A DNA stretch of 64,000 nucleotides from Chryseobacterium sp. Leaf180. Its GTDB lineage: Bacteria > Bacteroidota > Bacteroidia > Flavobacteriales > Weeksellaceae. Positions 36,405-45,337 of the stretch are shown in pieces (position 1 is the first letter of the stretch; each line of letters starts with the position of its first letter). The position numbers and the translations under genes are program-made. The stretch is taken from the NCBI RefSeq assembly GCF_001424585.1, contig NZ_LMPJ01000012.1, forward strand, positions 87,054 to 151,053, in the 5' to 3' direction. Below the pieces are notes generated by a model. The model was given only the letters and a program-made list of their open reading frames with translations. It did no database searches and was not told where the DNA came from.

Positions 36405-37049
36405 ATGAAAGATTACTACTACTTTCTCGGTGTGCAGCAAAATGCTTCGGATGAAGACATCAAAAAAGCGTACCGCAAACTTTCACTGAAATATCATCCT
36501 GATAAGAACGAAAACGATCAATTTTTTGAAGCCCGGTTTCGGGAAATTCAGGAAGCTTATGAACTCTTAAGTGACCGTGCGCAGCGGAAATCCTACGACC
36601 AGAATTTGGAAAGTTCGCATAGAAGTTTCAGATATAATATTCCGCCTGCGATAAAAAGTTTTTCAGCAAATAAAATTCATGCAAAAAAGGGTGAAGAAAT
36701 TATTATAACATGGCAGACGATGAATGCCGATGTTGTGAAAGTGTTACCATTCGGACTTGAAAAGCCATATGGCGAAAGGATTTTTAAAATAACAGAATTT
36801 AAAGAAGGAAAGTTTCAGCTTTTGCTGCATGCGACTAATTCTCTGTTGCAGAAAACCGTTGTGCAGGGAATTACTATTTCTGAAGTTTTTGAAACTGATG
36901 GTGAGAAGTTTCGCGAAAAAGCAGAAGAATTATTTAAATCCCAGCCTAGTACGCCCATGAATCCATGGGGAAGGCCGAAGATTATGCGCATTCTTTTTGC
37001 CATTATTCTTCTGGCATTGGCAGTTTACTTTTCAGTCAAAAGTTTTTAA
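36405..37049 (+). CDS. J-domain protein with C-terminal membrane anchor
   Basis: A 214-residue Hsp40-like co-chaperone. The J domain fills residues 1-67 with H31-P-D33 ('[10 protein letters not shown]') and '[11 protein letters not shown]'. A middle beta-rich domain ('[18 protein letters not shown]') has the look of a small immunoglobulin-like fold. One membrane helix (about 193-211) ends the protein, so the J domain should face the cytoplasm and recruit DnaK to the membrane. It lacks the Gly/Phe and zinc-finger regions of DnaJ. It is monocistronic and converges on a small Cys-rich gene. Confidence 0.85.
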   Translation: MKDYYYFLGVQQNASDEDIKKAYRKLSLKYHPDKNENDQFFEARFREIQEAYELLSDRAQRKSYDQNLESSHRSFRYNIPPAIKSFSANKIHAKKGEEIIITWQTMNADVVKVLPFGLEKPYGERIFKITEFKEGKFQLLLHATNSLLQKTVVQGITISEVFETDGEKFREKAEELFKSQPSTPMNPWGRPKIMRILFAIILLALAVYFSVKSF

Positions 37050-37065
37050 AAAAAACTTTAAAAAC

Positions 37066-37218
37066 TTACGCAAGCTTTTTATTGCCCGGACATTTCTTAC
37101 AGCGTTTTCCTTTTTTAAACTTTTTGCAGCACGATTTCTTCTCACAGAAAATCTCAGTCTTCGCATTGTCAAAAACCGGAGTAAGTGGCGGAACTTTGAA
37201 GGGAATAATAGCATTCAT
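37066..37218 (-). CDS. 50-residue cysteine-rich basic protein
   Basis: The frame from 37218 gives a 50-residue protein: an N-terminal hydrophobic/proline stretch ('NAIIPFKVPPLTPVF') followed by a Lys-rich tail with five cysteines, C25, C30, C31, C40 and C43 ('CEKKSCCKKFKKGKRCKKC'). The C-x4-CC ... C-x2-C spacing suggests a small metal-binding knuckle. I believe similar short proteins occur in many Flavobacteriia. A 60-codon frame on the same strand (37032-37214) overlaps it but is a basic, cysteine-free reading, and I prefer this one. Confidence 0.6.
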   Translation of the reverse strand: MNAIIPFKVPPLTPVFDNAKTEIFCEKKSCCKKFKKGKRCKKCPGNKKLA

Positions 37219-37375
37219 ACTGCAAATATATTAATTTAGAATAAATATAATTAAAACTTCGGTAAAATTATTTTCATGATGATTGTCAGGTGCTTAAACG
37301 TTTTCGAGATTTAACGTTATTTATTTTGTTCATCATCTGTATAGTTAAAAGATGATTTTAAACACCTGTTCTTGG

Positions 37376-37407
37376 TTTGTGCATTCAGCTTTAAATCAGT
37401 ATTTTTA
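37376..37407 (+). promoter_or_regulatory. Candidate promoter of gcvP
   Basis: TTTG at 37376-37379 and TATTTTTA at 37400-37407 have a 20-base spacer. The -7 element matches TAnnTTTG except for its last base. The leader to the ATG is about 30 bases and shows no riboswitch. Confidence 0.4.
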
Positions 37408-37442
37408 CCCATCTTTTTAGTTACAAAATCTACATAATAAAA

Positions 37443-40301
37443 ATGAATACAGAACAGTTTGTAAGCCGTCACATTTCCCTGAATGAAGCTGATAAAAAGG
37501 CAATGCTGGAGAAGTTGGGCGTTTCAAGTATTGAAGAATTAATCTCTCAAACCATCCCGGCATCGATCCGTCTTGAGAAGGATCTTGACATTTCTGAACC
37601 TCTTTCAGAATACGAAATGCTGAACCATTCGCAGGAACTGGCGTCTAAGAATACAGACTACACAAGCTACATCGGTTTTGGATATCACAACACGCTTTTG
37701 CCGTCGGCAATCCAAAGAAATATTTTTGAAAACCCAAGTTGGTACACGGCTTATACACCGTATCAGGCAGAAATTGCACAGGGAAGGCTGGAAGCTTTGC
37801 TGAATTACCAGACGGTAGTTTGCGATTTGACAGGTTTTGCTTTGGCTAACGCCTCTTTATTGGATGAATCTACTGCAGCTGCAGAAGCAATGCATATGTT
37901 CTTCAACAACAGAACGAAAGATCAGAAAAAAGCGGGAGCCAATAAGTTCTTTATCTCAGATCTGGTTTTACCCCAAACGGTTTCTGTTTTAAAAACAAAA
38001 GCTGAAGGTCTTGAAATTGATGTGGTTGTAGGTGATCACAAATCTCACGTTTTTGATGCGTCTTATTATGGAGTTTTGCTTCAGTATCCGGGGAAAAATG
38101 GAATCGTTTTAGATTATACCGATGATATTTCAAACTATAAAAATTTAAACTTACAGGTTGTTGTGGCTTGTGATCCGATGGCTTTGGTGAAATTAAAATC
38201 TCCTGCCACGATGGGCGCTGACTGTGCTGTTGGAACTTCGCAGAGATTCGGTATTCCTTTGGGATACGGCGGTCCGCATGCTGCATTTTTTGCATGTAAA
38301 GAAGATTATAAAAGAGATATTCCCGGGAGAATCATCGGAGTTTCTCAGGATATGTACGGAAAGCGTGCATTGAGAATGGCTTTGCAGACAAGAGAGCAGC
38401 ATATCAAGAGAGAAAGAGCAACTTCAAATATCTGTACAGCGCAGGTTTTACTTGCGGTTATGGCCGGAATGTATGCAGTTTATCACGGTCCGAAAGGCTT
38501 AAACTATATCGCAGATCAGATTCACTTTAAAGCCAATGCTTTGAAAGGCGGATTGAAAGCTTTAGGCTACAATGTTGTTGAGGAGCCAATTTTTGATACC
38601 GTGAAAATAAAAATGGCTGAAGATGAGAAATCTCGTCTAAACCATATGATGCTTGATCACAGATTAAACCTGAACTATTTCACGGAAGGTGTTGTGAGCA
38701 TTGCGATCAACGAAAGTACAACGCTTGAGAAGCTGAATGTTTTAATGGCTTCATTTGCTCAGTTTAAAGACAAGCAGACTTTTAAATTAGAAATAAAAGA
38801 AGGATACAGCATTCCGCAGGAGAATTTGAGAACAGACGAAATTCTGACTGAAGAAGTATTCAACAAATACCATACAGAGACCGAACTGATGCGATACATC
38901 AAGCGTCTCGAAAGAAAAGATTTATCATTAACGCACTCCATGATTTCTCTGGGATCTTGTACGATGAAACTGAATGCTGCGACGCAGATGTTGCCGCTTT
39001 CATGGGCAGGATGGGGAAGTGTGCATCCATTTGTACCGGTAAATCAGGCAGCTGGTTATCAGGAGATGATTCACGAGCTTGAAAAAGATTTATCTGAAAT
39101 TACCGGTTTTGCAGGAACTTCTCTACAGCCAAACTCTGGCGCTCAGGGAGAATATGCAGGTTTGATGGTGATCAGAGAATATCACATTTCCAGAGGTGAA
39201 GGTCACAGAAATGTTGTTTTGATTCCTCAGTCGGCACACGGAACCAATCCGGCTTCTGCTGCAATGGCGGGAATGAAAATCGTGGTTGTGAAAAATCTTG
39301 AAAGCGGAGAGATTGATTATGAAGATTTCAAAGCTAAAGCGGAAGCCAATTCTGCGAATTTATCTGCGGTAATGATTACTTATCCTTCAACGTACGGATT
39401 CTTTGATGCCAACATTAAAGAAATTACGCAGTTGGTTCACGATCACGGCGGACAGGTTTATATGGACGGTGCCAACATGAACGCTCAGGTTGGATATACA
39501 AGTCCGGGGAATATCGGGGCAGACGTGTGTCACCTGAATTTACACAAAACTTTCGCTATTCCTCACGGCGGTGGTGGTCCTGGTGTTGGTCCGATCTGTG
39601 TGGCGAAACACTTGGTTCCGTTTTTACCATCGAACGCGAATATCAAAGTGGGAACAAAAGATTCTATTGAGGGAATTTCTGCAGCGCCATACGGTTCTGG
39701 TCTGATCTTAAATATTTCTTACGCATATATTAAAATGCTGGGAACTTCAGGATTGAAAAAAGCTACTGAGCACGCAATTTTGAATGCTAATTATTTAAAA
39801 GAAATCTTAGCGGAACATTTCCCGATTTTATATTCAAATACAGAAGGCAGAGTAGCTCACGAGTGTATCGTAGATTTCCGTCAGTTTAAATCTTTAGGAA
39901 TTGAAGTGGCTGATGTTGCAAAAAGACTGATGGATTACGGTTTCCACGCACCTACGGTTTCTTTCCCGGTTGCAGGAACATTGATGATTGAGCCTACAGA
40001 ATCTGAAAGTAAATCTGAAATCGACCGTTTTGCCGAAGCTTTGATAGCCATCAAAGCAGAAATCGATGAGATTGCCAACGGTGACGCCGATCAAACGAAC
40101 AATGTACTGAAAAACGCTCCTCATACTGAGCAATTGGTCATTTCTGATTCTTGGGACAAACCATACAGCAGAGAAAAAGCAGCTTATCCTCTACATTGGG
40201 TAAGAGATCACAAATTCTTTGCAACGGTTGCAAGAGTTGATGAAGCTTATGGAGACAGAAACTTGGTTTGTACCTGTGAGCCGATTGAAGCGTATATGTA
40301 A
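37443..40301 (+). CDS. gcvP: Glycine dehydrogenase (decarboxylating), P-protein of the glycine cleavage system
   Basis: This PLP enzyme decarboxylates glycine and passes the aminomethyl group to the lipoyl H-protein. The 952-residue length shows the fused P1/P2 form. PLP lysine K702 is in 'HLNLHKTFAIPHGGGGPG'. The N-terminal half contains 'FIGFGYHNTLLPSAIQRN'-type sequence ('YIGFGYHNTLLP') and 'AAAEAMHMFF', and the C-terminal half contains 'AHGTNPASAAMAGM' and 'DGANMNAQVG'. No gcvT or gcvH is in the window. A bidirectional terminator follows. Confidence 0.97.
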   Translation: MNTEQFVSRHISLNEADKKAMLEKLGVSSIEELISQTIPASIRLEKDLDISEPLSEYEMLNHSQELASKNTDYTSYIGFGYHNTLLPSAIQRNIFENPSWYTAYTPYQAEIAQGRLEALLNYQTVVCDLTGFALANASLLDESTAAAEAMHMFFNNRTKDQKKAGANKFFISDLVLPQTVSVLKTKAEGLEIDVVVGDHKSHVFDASYYGVLLQYPGKNGIVLDYTDDISNYKNLNLQVVVACDPMALVKLKSPATMGADCAVGTSQRFGIPLGYGGPHAAFFACKEDYKRDIPGRIIGVSQDMYGKRALRMALQTREQHIKRERATSNICTAQVLLAVMAGMYAVYHGPKGLNYIADQIHFKANALKGGLKALGYNVVEEPIFDTVKIKMAEDEKSRLNHMMLDHRLNLNYFTEGVVSIAINESTTLEKLNVLMASFAQFKDKQTFKLEIKEGYSIPQENLRTDEILTEEVFNKYHTETELMRYIKRLERKDLSLTHSMISLGSCTMKLNAATQMLPLSWAGWGSVHPFVPVNQAAGYQEMIHELEKDLSEITGFAGTSLQPNSGAQGEYAGLMVIREYHISRGEGHRNVVLIPQSAHGTNPASAAMAGMKIVVVKNLESGEIDYEDFKAKAEANSANLSAVMITYPSTYGFFDANIKEITQLVHDHGGQVYMDGANMNAQVGYTSPGNIGADVCHLNLHKTFAIPHGGGGPGVGPICVAKHLVPFLPSNANIKVGTKDSIEGISAAPYGSGLILNISYAYIKMLGTSGLKKATEHAILNANYLKEILAEHFPILYSNTEGRVAHECIVDFRQFKSLGIEVADVAKRLMDYGFHAPTVSFPVAGTLMIEPTESESKSEIDRFAEALIAIKAEIDEIANGDADQTNNVLKNAPHTEQLVISDSWDKPYSREKAAYPLHWVRDHKFFATVARVDEAYGDRNLVCTCEPIEAYM

Positions 40302-40318
40302 AATACTTTTCAGATATA

Positions 40319-40357
40319 AAAAAAAATCCCTTTCAGCAATGAAAGGGATTTTTTTAT
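40319..40357. terminator. Bidirectional terminator after gcvP
   Basis: A 15-bp stem (40321-40335 with 40340-40354) containing ATCCCTTTCA has A runs before and T runs after it, between convergent genes. Confidence 0.92.
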
Positions 40358-40365
40358 TGAAATTT

Positions 40366-41034
40366 TTAAGCTTCGGTTGCGGATAGTAGACACTCACCTT
40401 CAAATTCTGAGGCGATGATCTCGTCTTTGTTCATCCAGTATTCTGAGGTGATCAACGTGAATGTATTATTGCCTTCATCCTTTAATTGCCACAAAATATC
40501 TTCTGCCTGCTCAAATCTTGCTTCGGTGATCATCTTTTCTTCGAATAATCTCTTGATGATGTTGCTGTCGGAAAGTCCCCGGTTGAACGATTTCAAAACA
40601 ATTTCTTTCGTTATTTCTCCGTCAAAATCTGCAGGTTTTTCCATTTCGAAAGTGACTTTTGTTGCTTTGCAGTTTAAAAATGTTCCGTTGTAGGCTTTGA
40701 AAAGAAGCTGATTTACAGCGAAGAGATCGCGGTGAAGTTCGATCTCCGGATATTCTTCGCAAACTTTATCAATCAGCATATCGTGGGAGATCTGAGAAAT
40801 CTGCCCTTCATTTAAACTTTCAGATAATTTATACGTTAAAAGAATTTCTGCCGCTTCATTCGGTTCGAAATCTGTGATGGCCATAAAAAGCATTTCTTTC
40901 AGATTTTCGGGCTTGATGGTTTCGGCATCCGGGAAATTAAATAATTCGAGAAGCCTGGTGTAATCTTCGTTGCTCCAGTAATTTTCGATTTCTTCGATGG
41001 TGGTTGCACTTTTTAATGTGATGTGGAAGTTCAT
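40366..41034 (-). CDS. Conserved hypothetical cytoplasmic protein
   Basis: I recognise no family. From the ATG at 41034 the protein has 222 residues; a further 15 residues upstream (to 41079) are possible but lack the look of the conserved start 'NFHITLKSATTIEEI'. It is soluble, acidic and helical, with blocks 'LFNFPDAETIKPENLKEMLF' and 'DFEPNEAAEILLTYKLSES', and no signal peptide. It converges on gcvP, sharing the terminator. Confidence 0.65.
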   Translation of the reverse strand: MNFHITLKSATTIEEIENYWSNEDYTRLLELFNFPDAETIKPENLKEMLFMAITDFEPNEAAEILLTYKLSESLNEGQISQISHDMLIDKVCEEYPEIELHRDLFAVNQLLFKAYNGTFLNCKATKVTFEMEKPADFDGEITKEIVLKSFNRGLSDSNIIKRLFEEKMITEARFEQAEDILWQLKDEGNNTFTLITSEYWMNKDEIIASEFEGECLLSATEA

Positions 41035-41334
41035 TTTTAAATATTTAATGTTTACTGCCCTGATGAAATACTTCTTCAAGACCGGTAATGCTACACAAAA
41101 CAGAGACCAACGCAGGAAATCAATTTTCTAAATGATTTTAATCAGATTGCTTTTAGATATAAGACGACTTTTTCTTTGCTGAAAGGGATCTATTGTGGTT
41201 TAATTCTTTCCAATGTATTTGTATACAGTGTTTCGTTTCACATAGTTCACGATACATTTTTCTCCGCTGCGGTTCGAAAAACACTCGAACTGACGGCGGG
41301 TAGAATTTTAACAGTCTTTAATATAAATTCTTAA
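41035..41334. other. 300-base intergenic stretch before the 21-bp array
   Basis: I see no gene, RNA or clear hairpin here. Short minus-strand frames are present but have no family signature. Confidence 0.6.
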
Positions 41335-41607
41335 GCAAGATCACTACCCGCAGGAACAAGATTACTGTTCGCAGGAGCAAGATCACTACTTGCAGGGGCA
41401 AGATTACTACTTGCAGGAGCGAGATTACTGTTCGCAGGAGCGAGATTACTGTTTGCAGGAGCGAGATTACTTTTTGCAGGTGCAAGATTACTGTTCGCCG
41501 GAGCAAGATTACTGTTCGCAGGAGCAAGATCACTGTTTGCAGGAAGCAGATCACTATTTGCAGAAGTGAGATTACTACTCGCAGGAGCAAGATTATTGTA
41601 TGCCGGA
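41335..41607. repeat. 21-bp tandem array, 13 units
   Basis: Thirteen exactly phased units start at 41335 and every 21 bases thereafter. The conserved parts are AGATTACT in the first half and TGCAGGA or CGCAGGA at the end. Degenerate units continue to about 41660, and AGGCA cores like those of the 23.9-kb array appear at 41687 and 41710. Because 21 is a multiple of three, several frames stay open, including a hydrophobic minus-strand one, but none has protein-like character. The array lies on the 3' side of the DUF6261-like gene. Confidence 0.92.
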
Positions 41608-41731
41608 ACGAGATGTCTATAAGATTGAGCATGCTTCTGTTTGCGGAGGAAAGCAACGGGTTTGCGGAAGCTTGTATCCTGAGTGCAGGCAGATGATTAG
41701 TGGATGTTCAGGCAAATTTTTTGTGAGCAGG

Positions 41732-41761
41732 TAAAAAAAAACGGCTGCGAGAAACAGCCGT
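41732..41761 (-). terminator. Terminator after the DUF6261-like gene
   Basis: The stem ACGGCTG (41741-41747) pairs with CAGCCGT (41755-41761). On the minus strand it is followed by nine T residues (41732-41740). Confidence 0.85.
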
Positions 41762-41809
41762 ACGGCTCACCTTTCGGTCGAACCTACAAATAACCATAAA
41801 AAAGCAGAT

Positions 41810-42544
41810 TTATCTAATTTTTTTGAATTCGATCGACTGCACCTGTTCGTATTTCGGATTGCTGGCGCCGTAGATTGATTTTACGTATTTTTTGACGTCC
41901 TCGGCGGTTTCGACGACGCTGTCTTCGTTGGTGTAGAGGACTTCGTTGCGGTCGATGCGGGCATTGCTGAGATTGGTAATAGCGGTTTCGGCAGCCTGAT
42001 TCTTGGCGGTAAGATCATCGATCAATGCGGAAACGGTGGCGGTTTTGAGTTCGTCTTCGTTGGGCGCATAGGTCGGTTCGTTCTCGATCACGGCGAGAAG
42101 GCCGCTGAGGTGCTCGATGATCTGGTCAAAAGATTTCTGGCTGCTGGAAATCGGGTCTGGTTCCGGCTCACCGGTTTTGGCGTCGGGAGATTTTTTGTCT
42201 GAAGAGCCGCTTTTGCCCTGAATCTTGCGGTTGAATCCTTTGGCGTCTTCGAGTTTTTCTTCGCTCGCATCGGTAGCTTCGAGGGCGTTGACAAGGCGTG
42301 TCGCAAGTTTTGGAACGACGGCAAAGGCTGCGCTGCGCTCATTTGTTCTGTCGTTTTCGGCCTGTTTCTTTGCCACGACATCATCCATTGCGGCGCTTGC
42401 CGCGGTTTTCAGCGCGTTGAGTGCGGGTAGCTTGAGCATTGTCTTGGAGGGATTGTACTCGGCGCCGTAGGATGTCACGAAATTGATTAATCTCTGGAAG
42501 TTGCCAACATTTTTGGCGTGTCCTGTTTCTGATGTTGAAGCCAT
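41810..42544 (-). CDS. Helical charged protein, DUF6261-like architecture
   Basis: This 244-residue soluble protein is rich in Ala, Lys, Asp and Glu, with no signal peptide. It contains two similar helical units: one around 'LKLPALNALKTAASAAMDD...NDRTNERSAAF' (about 37-77) and one around 'ELKTATVSALIDDLTAKNQ...NARIDRNEV' (about 160-200). A disordered Pro/Ser/Lys linker ('SSDKKSPDAKTGEPEPD') joins them. This is the same kind of internal duplication as in the DUF6261 protein at 13496, though I see no clear sequence identity. A 21-bp array lies downstream and a methyltransferase/ParB/HEPN cassette upstream. The function is unknown. Confidence 0.7.
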   Translation of the reverse strand: MASTSETGHAKNVGNFQRLINFVTSYGAEYNPSKTMLKLPALNALKTAASAAMDDVVAKKQAENDRTNERSAAFAVVPKLATRLVNALEATDASEEKLEDAKGFNRKIQGKSGSSDKKSPDAKTGEPEPDPISSSQKSFDQIIEHLSGLLAVIENEPTYAPNEDELKTATVSALIDDLTAKNQAAETAITNLSNARIDRNEVLYTNEDSVVETAEDVKKYVKSIYGASNPKYEQVQSIEFKKIR

Positions 42545-42730
42545 AAGGGTAATTTATTTGTGTTGTTTATAAACAAATATAAAATTATTTGTGAATATGG
42601 CGAGGGGTGGAGAGGAATTTTTTTGAACGGTATTAAAGTGTTTATTTTTCTATGAATTTATTGAATTATATTTAACTGTATTTACACCTAAAGTGAGGAA
42701 TTTGAAATTGAAAGATCATTCTATTCCAAA

Positions 42731-43573
42731 TTAAATTTTCACTTTATAACCTTTATCTTTAATTTTTAATGGTAAATCTTGCAAAATTCTAGTACCTATT
42801 ATAAAATTTTCTTTCATTTTTGCTTCAATTTCGGCTGCTTTTTTTCGCGATTTTGCTTTATGACTAACAGCATTTCTATCATTAGCAAAATCCTTACAGC
42901 GTACTAATATGGAAATATCTAATATATTTTCTTTAATAAGTTCGGAAATTAGGAGTGCTTGTGCAATATATTTTGGTGGTTTAAACCCAATGTAAACGAA
43001 TGAGCCATCTTTTTTTGCTTGCACCGCAACATTATATAACATACTCTCTATTACTTGACCTATCTTTTGAAGCCCAACATCTGGATCACCTTTAAGCATG
43101 TAATGCTCATAAGCTTCACTTACGTATGGTTTAACAGTTTTTATATATTTGGTTAAATCAACTTGTGTTATATGTTGTGCTAGTGAAATTCCCTGATACT
43201 CTATATCACCAACTTTAGTTTCGTTAACACTCATATAACCTATTCCGAATTTTTTAGATTCTTTGATATCACTTGAATAATCTTTTCCTGACAGATCATT
43301 TTCTTTGGGATATGCAACAATAATTCTTATTGGAACTCCAGTTGATACAATATCAGCGAACTGCTGCTTTATAGAGACAGGAAATGGTCTTTCGGCAACT
43401 TCACAAACTATATATTGTGTTGGGGTTTTCCAGTGTAATGTTGGTCTTAAAGGAATATGAGGTTCAATTTCTTGTTCAACTAATCCATCAGTTAAACCAT
43501 ATCTATTTTTTATGATAAAGTTTGCGGACTCAGCAATCTTGTGTAAATGCGAAGGTAGTATTGAGAAATCCAT
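42731..43573 (-). CDS. Two-domain protein with HEPN-type Rx4H motif, third gene of the Dam-ParB cassette
   Basis: A 280-residue protein of no named family. The N-terminal half (about 40-120) has a strand-rich layout like a restriction-endonuclease fold ('PTQYIVCEVAE', then 'PIRIIVAYP'), but the usual E-x-K reads E-V-A-E, so a nuclease role there is doubtful. The C-terminal third is helical and contains R233-N-A-V-S-H238, the Rx4H signature of HEPN ribonucleases. Long helices follow, as in HEPN toxins ('KAAEIEAKMKENFIIGTRIL'). Its ATG follows the ParB-like gene's stop with a one-base gap. It is a plausible effector of the cassette. The HEPN call rests on motif and helix pattern only. Confidence 0.6.
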   Translation of the reverse strand: MDFSILPSHLHKIAESANFIIKNRYGLTDGLVEQEIEPHIPLRPTLHWKTPTQYIVCEVAERPFPVSIKQQFADIVSTGVPIRIIVAYPKENDLSGKDYSSDIKESKKFGIGYMSVNETKVGDIEYQGISLAQHITQVDLTKYIKTVKPYVSEAYEHYMLKGDPDVGLQKIGQVIESMLYNVAVQAKKDGSFVYIGFKPPKYIAQALLISELIKENILDISILVRCKDFANDRNAVSHKAKSRKKAAEIEAKMKENFIIGTRILQDLPLKIKDKGYKVKI

Positions 43574-43574
43574 A

Positions 43575-44525
43575 TTATTCTTCGTCTAAAATTTTATTTA
43601 TAGCATCTTTCAGATTTCTTAATGCACTCTTTACATCTTCATCATTGCGCTCATCATCTGATAAACGTTCGACGTAGTACAAAACATTACTAAAATTTGA
43701 TATTAATTTTTTTTCATCATAAAGTACACTGACTGTTTCATTAAATACCTTATCAATACCAGTATTATTTAAAGTGAATATTTTAACTAGAGCTTTTTCT
43801 GCTTCATCAGATGGATATTCTACATTTTTCGGTGATGTTGCAAGCTTCGATATTTTTCTAAAATCTACGATATTTGATATAGTTCCATTTTTATATTTTG
43901 TTATAAGAGTATCTCTTATATCATCAAGATTTTCACCTATAACTGTAGGGATATTTCTTCTAACAGTTTTTAAGGCAGATTCCATTTCAATAAAAAAATC
44001 CTCAGTTAATTTTTGTTTTGATTTAGGCTTTTCAAGTTCCTCAAGGATTGTTTCTTTAAATCTCTCTGGTAATTCTATTAATAACCGACATCTTCTTATT
44101 GTACCTCGATTTAAACCAGTCTCCTCACTCAAATGCATTTCATTAGGCTCAAAACCTAACTTTTCCCGAAGTAGATCAATAACTCTAGTTATTTTGTTTG
44201 CTATCGTGAATAAATCCCATTGCTCTCTTAATGAGTGTATATTAAACATCATTAGCAAATTGTCTAAATCATTAGGTTTTGACTGAACAATTGCAGGTAT
44301 TACCGATATGTTAAGTTTTTTACTAGTTCGCCACCTCCTTTCGCCATCAATTAAAACAAATCGATCGCCATTCTTATATACAGATATAGGAACTTGTACA
44401 CCATATTTTTTAACAGAAATAAGGAGATTATCCATCTCCTCTTGTCTAAAAACAATTCTTGGATTTTCGGGATTTGGATCAATAAGATCTATACGTAATT
44501 GTTTAAGTTGAGCTGAGTTTTCCAT
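43575..44525 (-). CDS. ParB/Srx-fold CTPase-like DNA-binding protein
   Basis: A 316-residue protein with the ParB N-terminal domain. 'IDPNPENPR' opens the domain, and residues 60-66 are D-G-E-R-R-W-R, the GERRxR motif that binds CTP in ParB proteins. An HTH follows ('LSEETGLNRGTIRRCRLL', about 131-150). The C-terminal half is helical and unlike chromosome-partition ParB, and no ParA gene is nearby. Placed two bases after the methyltransferase stop and one base before the HEPN-type gene, it is more likely a target-recognition or regulatory component of this cassette than a segregation protein. Confidence 0.8.
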   Translation of the reverse strand: MENSAQLKQLRIDLIDPNPENPRIVFRQEEMDNLLISVKKYGVQVPISVYKNGDRFVLIDGERRWRTSKKLNISVIPAIVQSKPNDLDNLLMMFNIHSLREQWDLFTIANKITRVIDLLREKLGFEPNEMHLSEETGLNRGTIRRCRLLIELPERFKETILEELEKPKSKQKLTEDFFIEMESALKTVRRNIPTVIGENLDDIRDTLITKYKNGTISNIVDFRKISKLATSPKNVEYPSDEAEKALVKIFTLNNTGIDKVFNETVSVLYDEKKLISNFSNVLYYVERLSDDERNDEDVKSALRNLKDAINKILDEE

Positions 44526-44527
44526 AA

Positions 44528-45337
44528 TTAACTAATACAATTTGTAACAATATATTCAGATATTTTCTTTCTGTTATTGAGATTGCTTGCAATAGTACTA
44601 TGCCGTTCCATTTCATATTTTTTGCCAACATTTTTATATAGATTTCTAATACTATCGTGCATAGCGTTTGTAAGAATATAAAAAGCGCCCTTTTTATCAA
44701 TCTCATTCACGAATTCTGCCAGTCTCAACTGGTCTTCCCAACTGAAAATTTTTTGGTTATATTCTATAAAGCCATTATTATTGTGTGCAACAGTATAAGG
44801 TGGATCTAAAAATACTAAATCTCTCTTTTCAATATTATTAATGCAACTTTCAAAGTCATGTGAACTTAGCCTTGCATTAGTTAGTGACTTACTTACAGCG
44901 GATATATTATTTTTACAGAAAATTTGTATTGATTCATTTTTTCCATAAGGAACATTAAATTTACCAAGAGAATTCACCCTATATATTCCATTATAACATG
45001 TCTTATTAAGATATATAAACCTTGCAGCCATTAAAAGATTATCTTCCGTCTGAAAATCTCTGATTTTATAATAACTTTCCTCATTATTTATTAAAGTTTC
45101 CAAAACTTGTAGTAGATCTCCATGGCAGTTTTTAATAATATTGTAAGCGTTTATCAGCTCAGCGTTTAGGTCGTTTAAAAAAATGTGATTTGATGGTTTA
45201 AGATAAAAGAAAACAGCTCCACCACCTAAAAAAACCTCATGGTAATTATTGTAACTTTTTGGTACAAAATCAATAAGTCGTTTAGTAAGCCATCTTTTAC
45301 CTCCAGCCCAACGAAGAAATGGTTGAACTGTTTTCAT
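44528..45337 (-). CDS. D12-class (Dam-type) N6-adenine DNA methyltransferase
   Basis: This protein transfers a methyl group from SAM to adenine N6 in DNA. D12-class motifs are present: motif I 'FLRWAGGK' with the FxGxG-like loop, 'FLNDLNAELINAY', 'YIYLNKTCYNGIYRVN'-type target region ('YLNKTCYNGIYRVN'), and the catalytic motif IV 'DPPY' ('LVFLDPPYT'). From the ATG at 45337 it has 269 residues; an in-frame ATG at 45361 adds eight. Many relatives methylate GATC, but the target here is not known. It leads the three-gene cassette, and no separate restriction endonuclease gene of a known type is adjacent. Confidence 0.9.
   Translation of the reverse strand: MKTVQPFLRWAGGKRWLTKRLIDFVPKSYNNYHEVFLGGGAVFFYLKPSNHIFLNDLNAELINAYNIIKNCHGDLLQVLETLINNEESYYKIRDFQTEDNLLMAARFIYLNKTCYNGIYRVNSLGKFNVPYGKNESIQIFCKNNISAVSKSLTNARLSSHDFESCINNIEKRDLVFLDPPYTVAHNNNGFIEYNQKIFSWEDQLRLAEFVNEIDKKGAFYILTNAMHDSIRNLYKNVGKKYEMERHSTIASNLNNRKKISEYIVTNCIS

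Noticed and set aside
37032..37214. 60-codon basic minus-strand frame beside the J-domain gene
   Set aside because: It overlaps the cysteine-rich frame from 37218 and runs into the J-domain gene's end; its Arg/Leu composition looks like a shadow.
37219..37442. Glycine riboswitch upstream of gcvP
   Set aside because: No tandem aptamer-like structure or conserved loop can be seen; the leader is A/T-rich and short.
41318..41656. Minus-strand open frame of 112 codons through the 41-kb array, strongly hydrophobic
   Set aside because: It is a by-product of the 21-bp period, which keeps frames open; its Leu/Val heptads come from the repeat unit and it has no natural domain or ribosome site.
43575..44525. 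Chromosome-partition ParB
   Set aside because: There is no ParA gene or parS-like palindrome near it, and its C-terminal half differs from Spo0J/ParB; it is embedded in a methyltransferase cassette.
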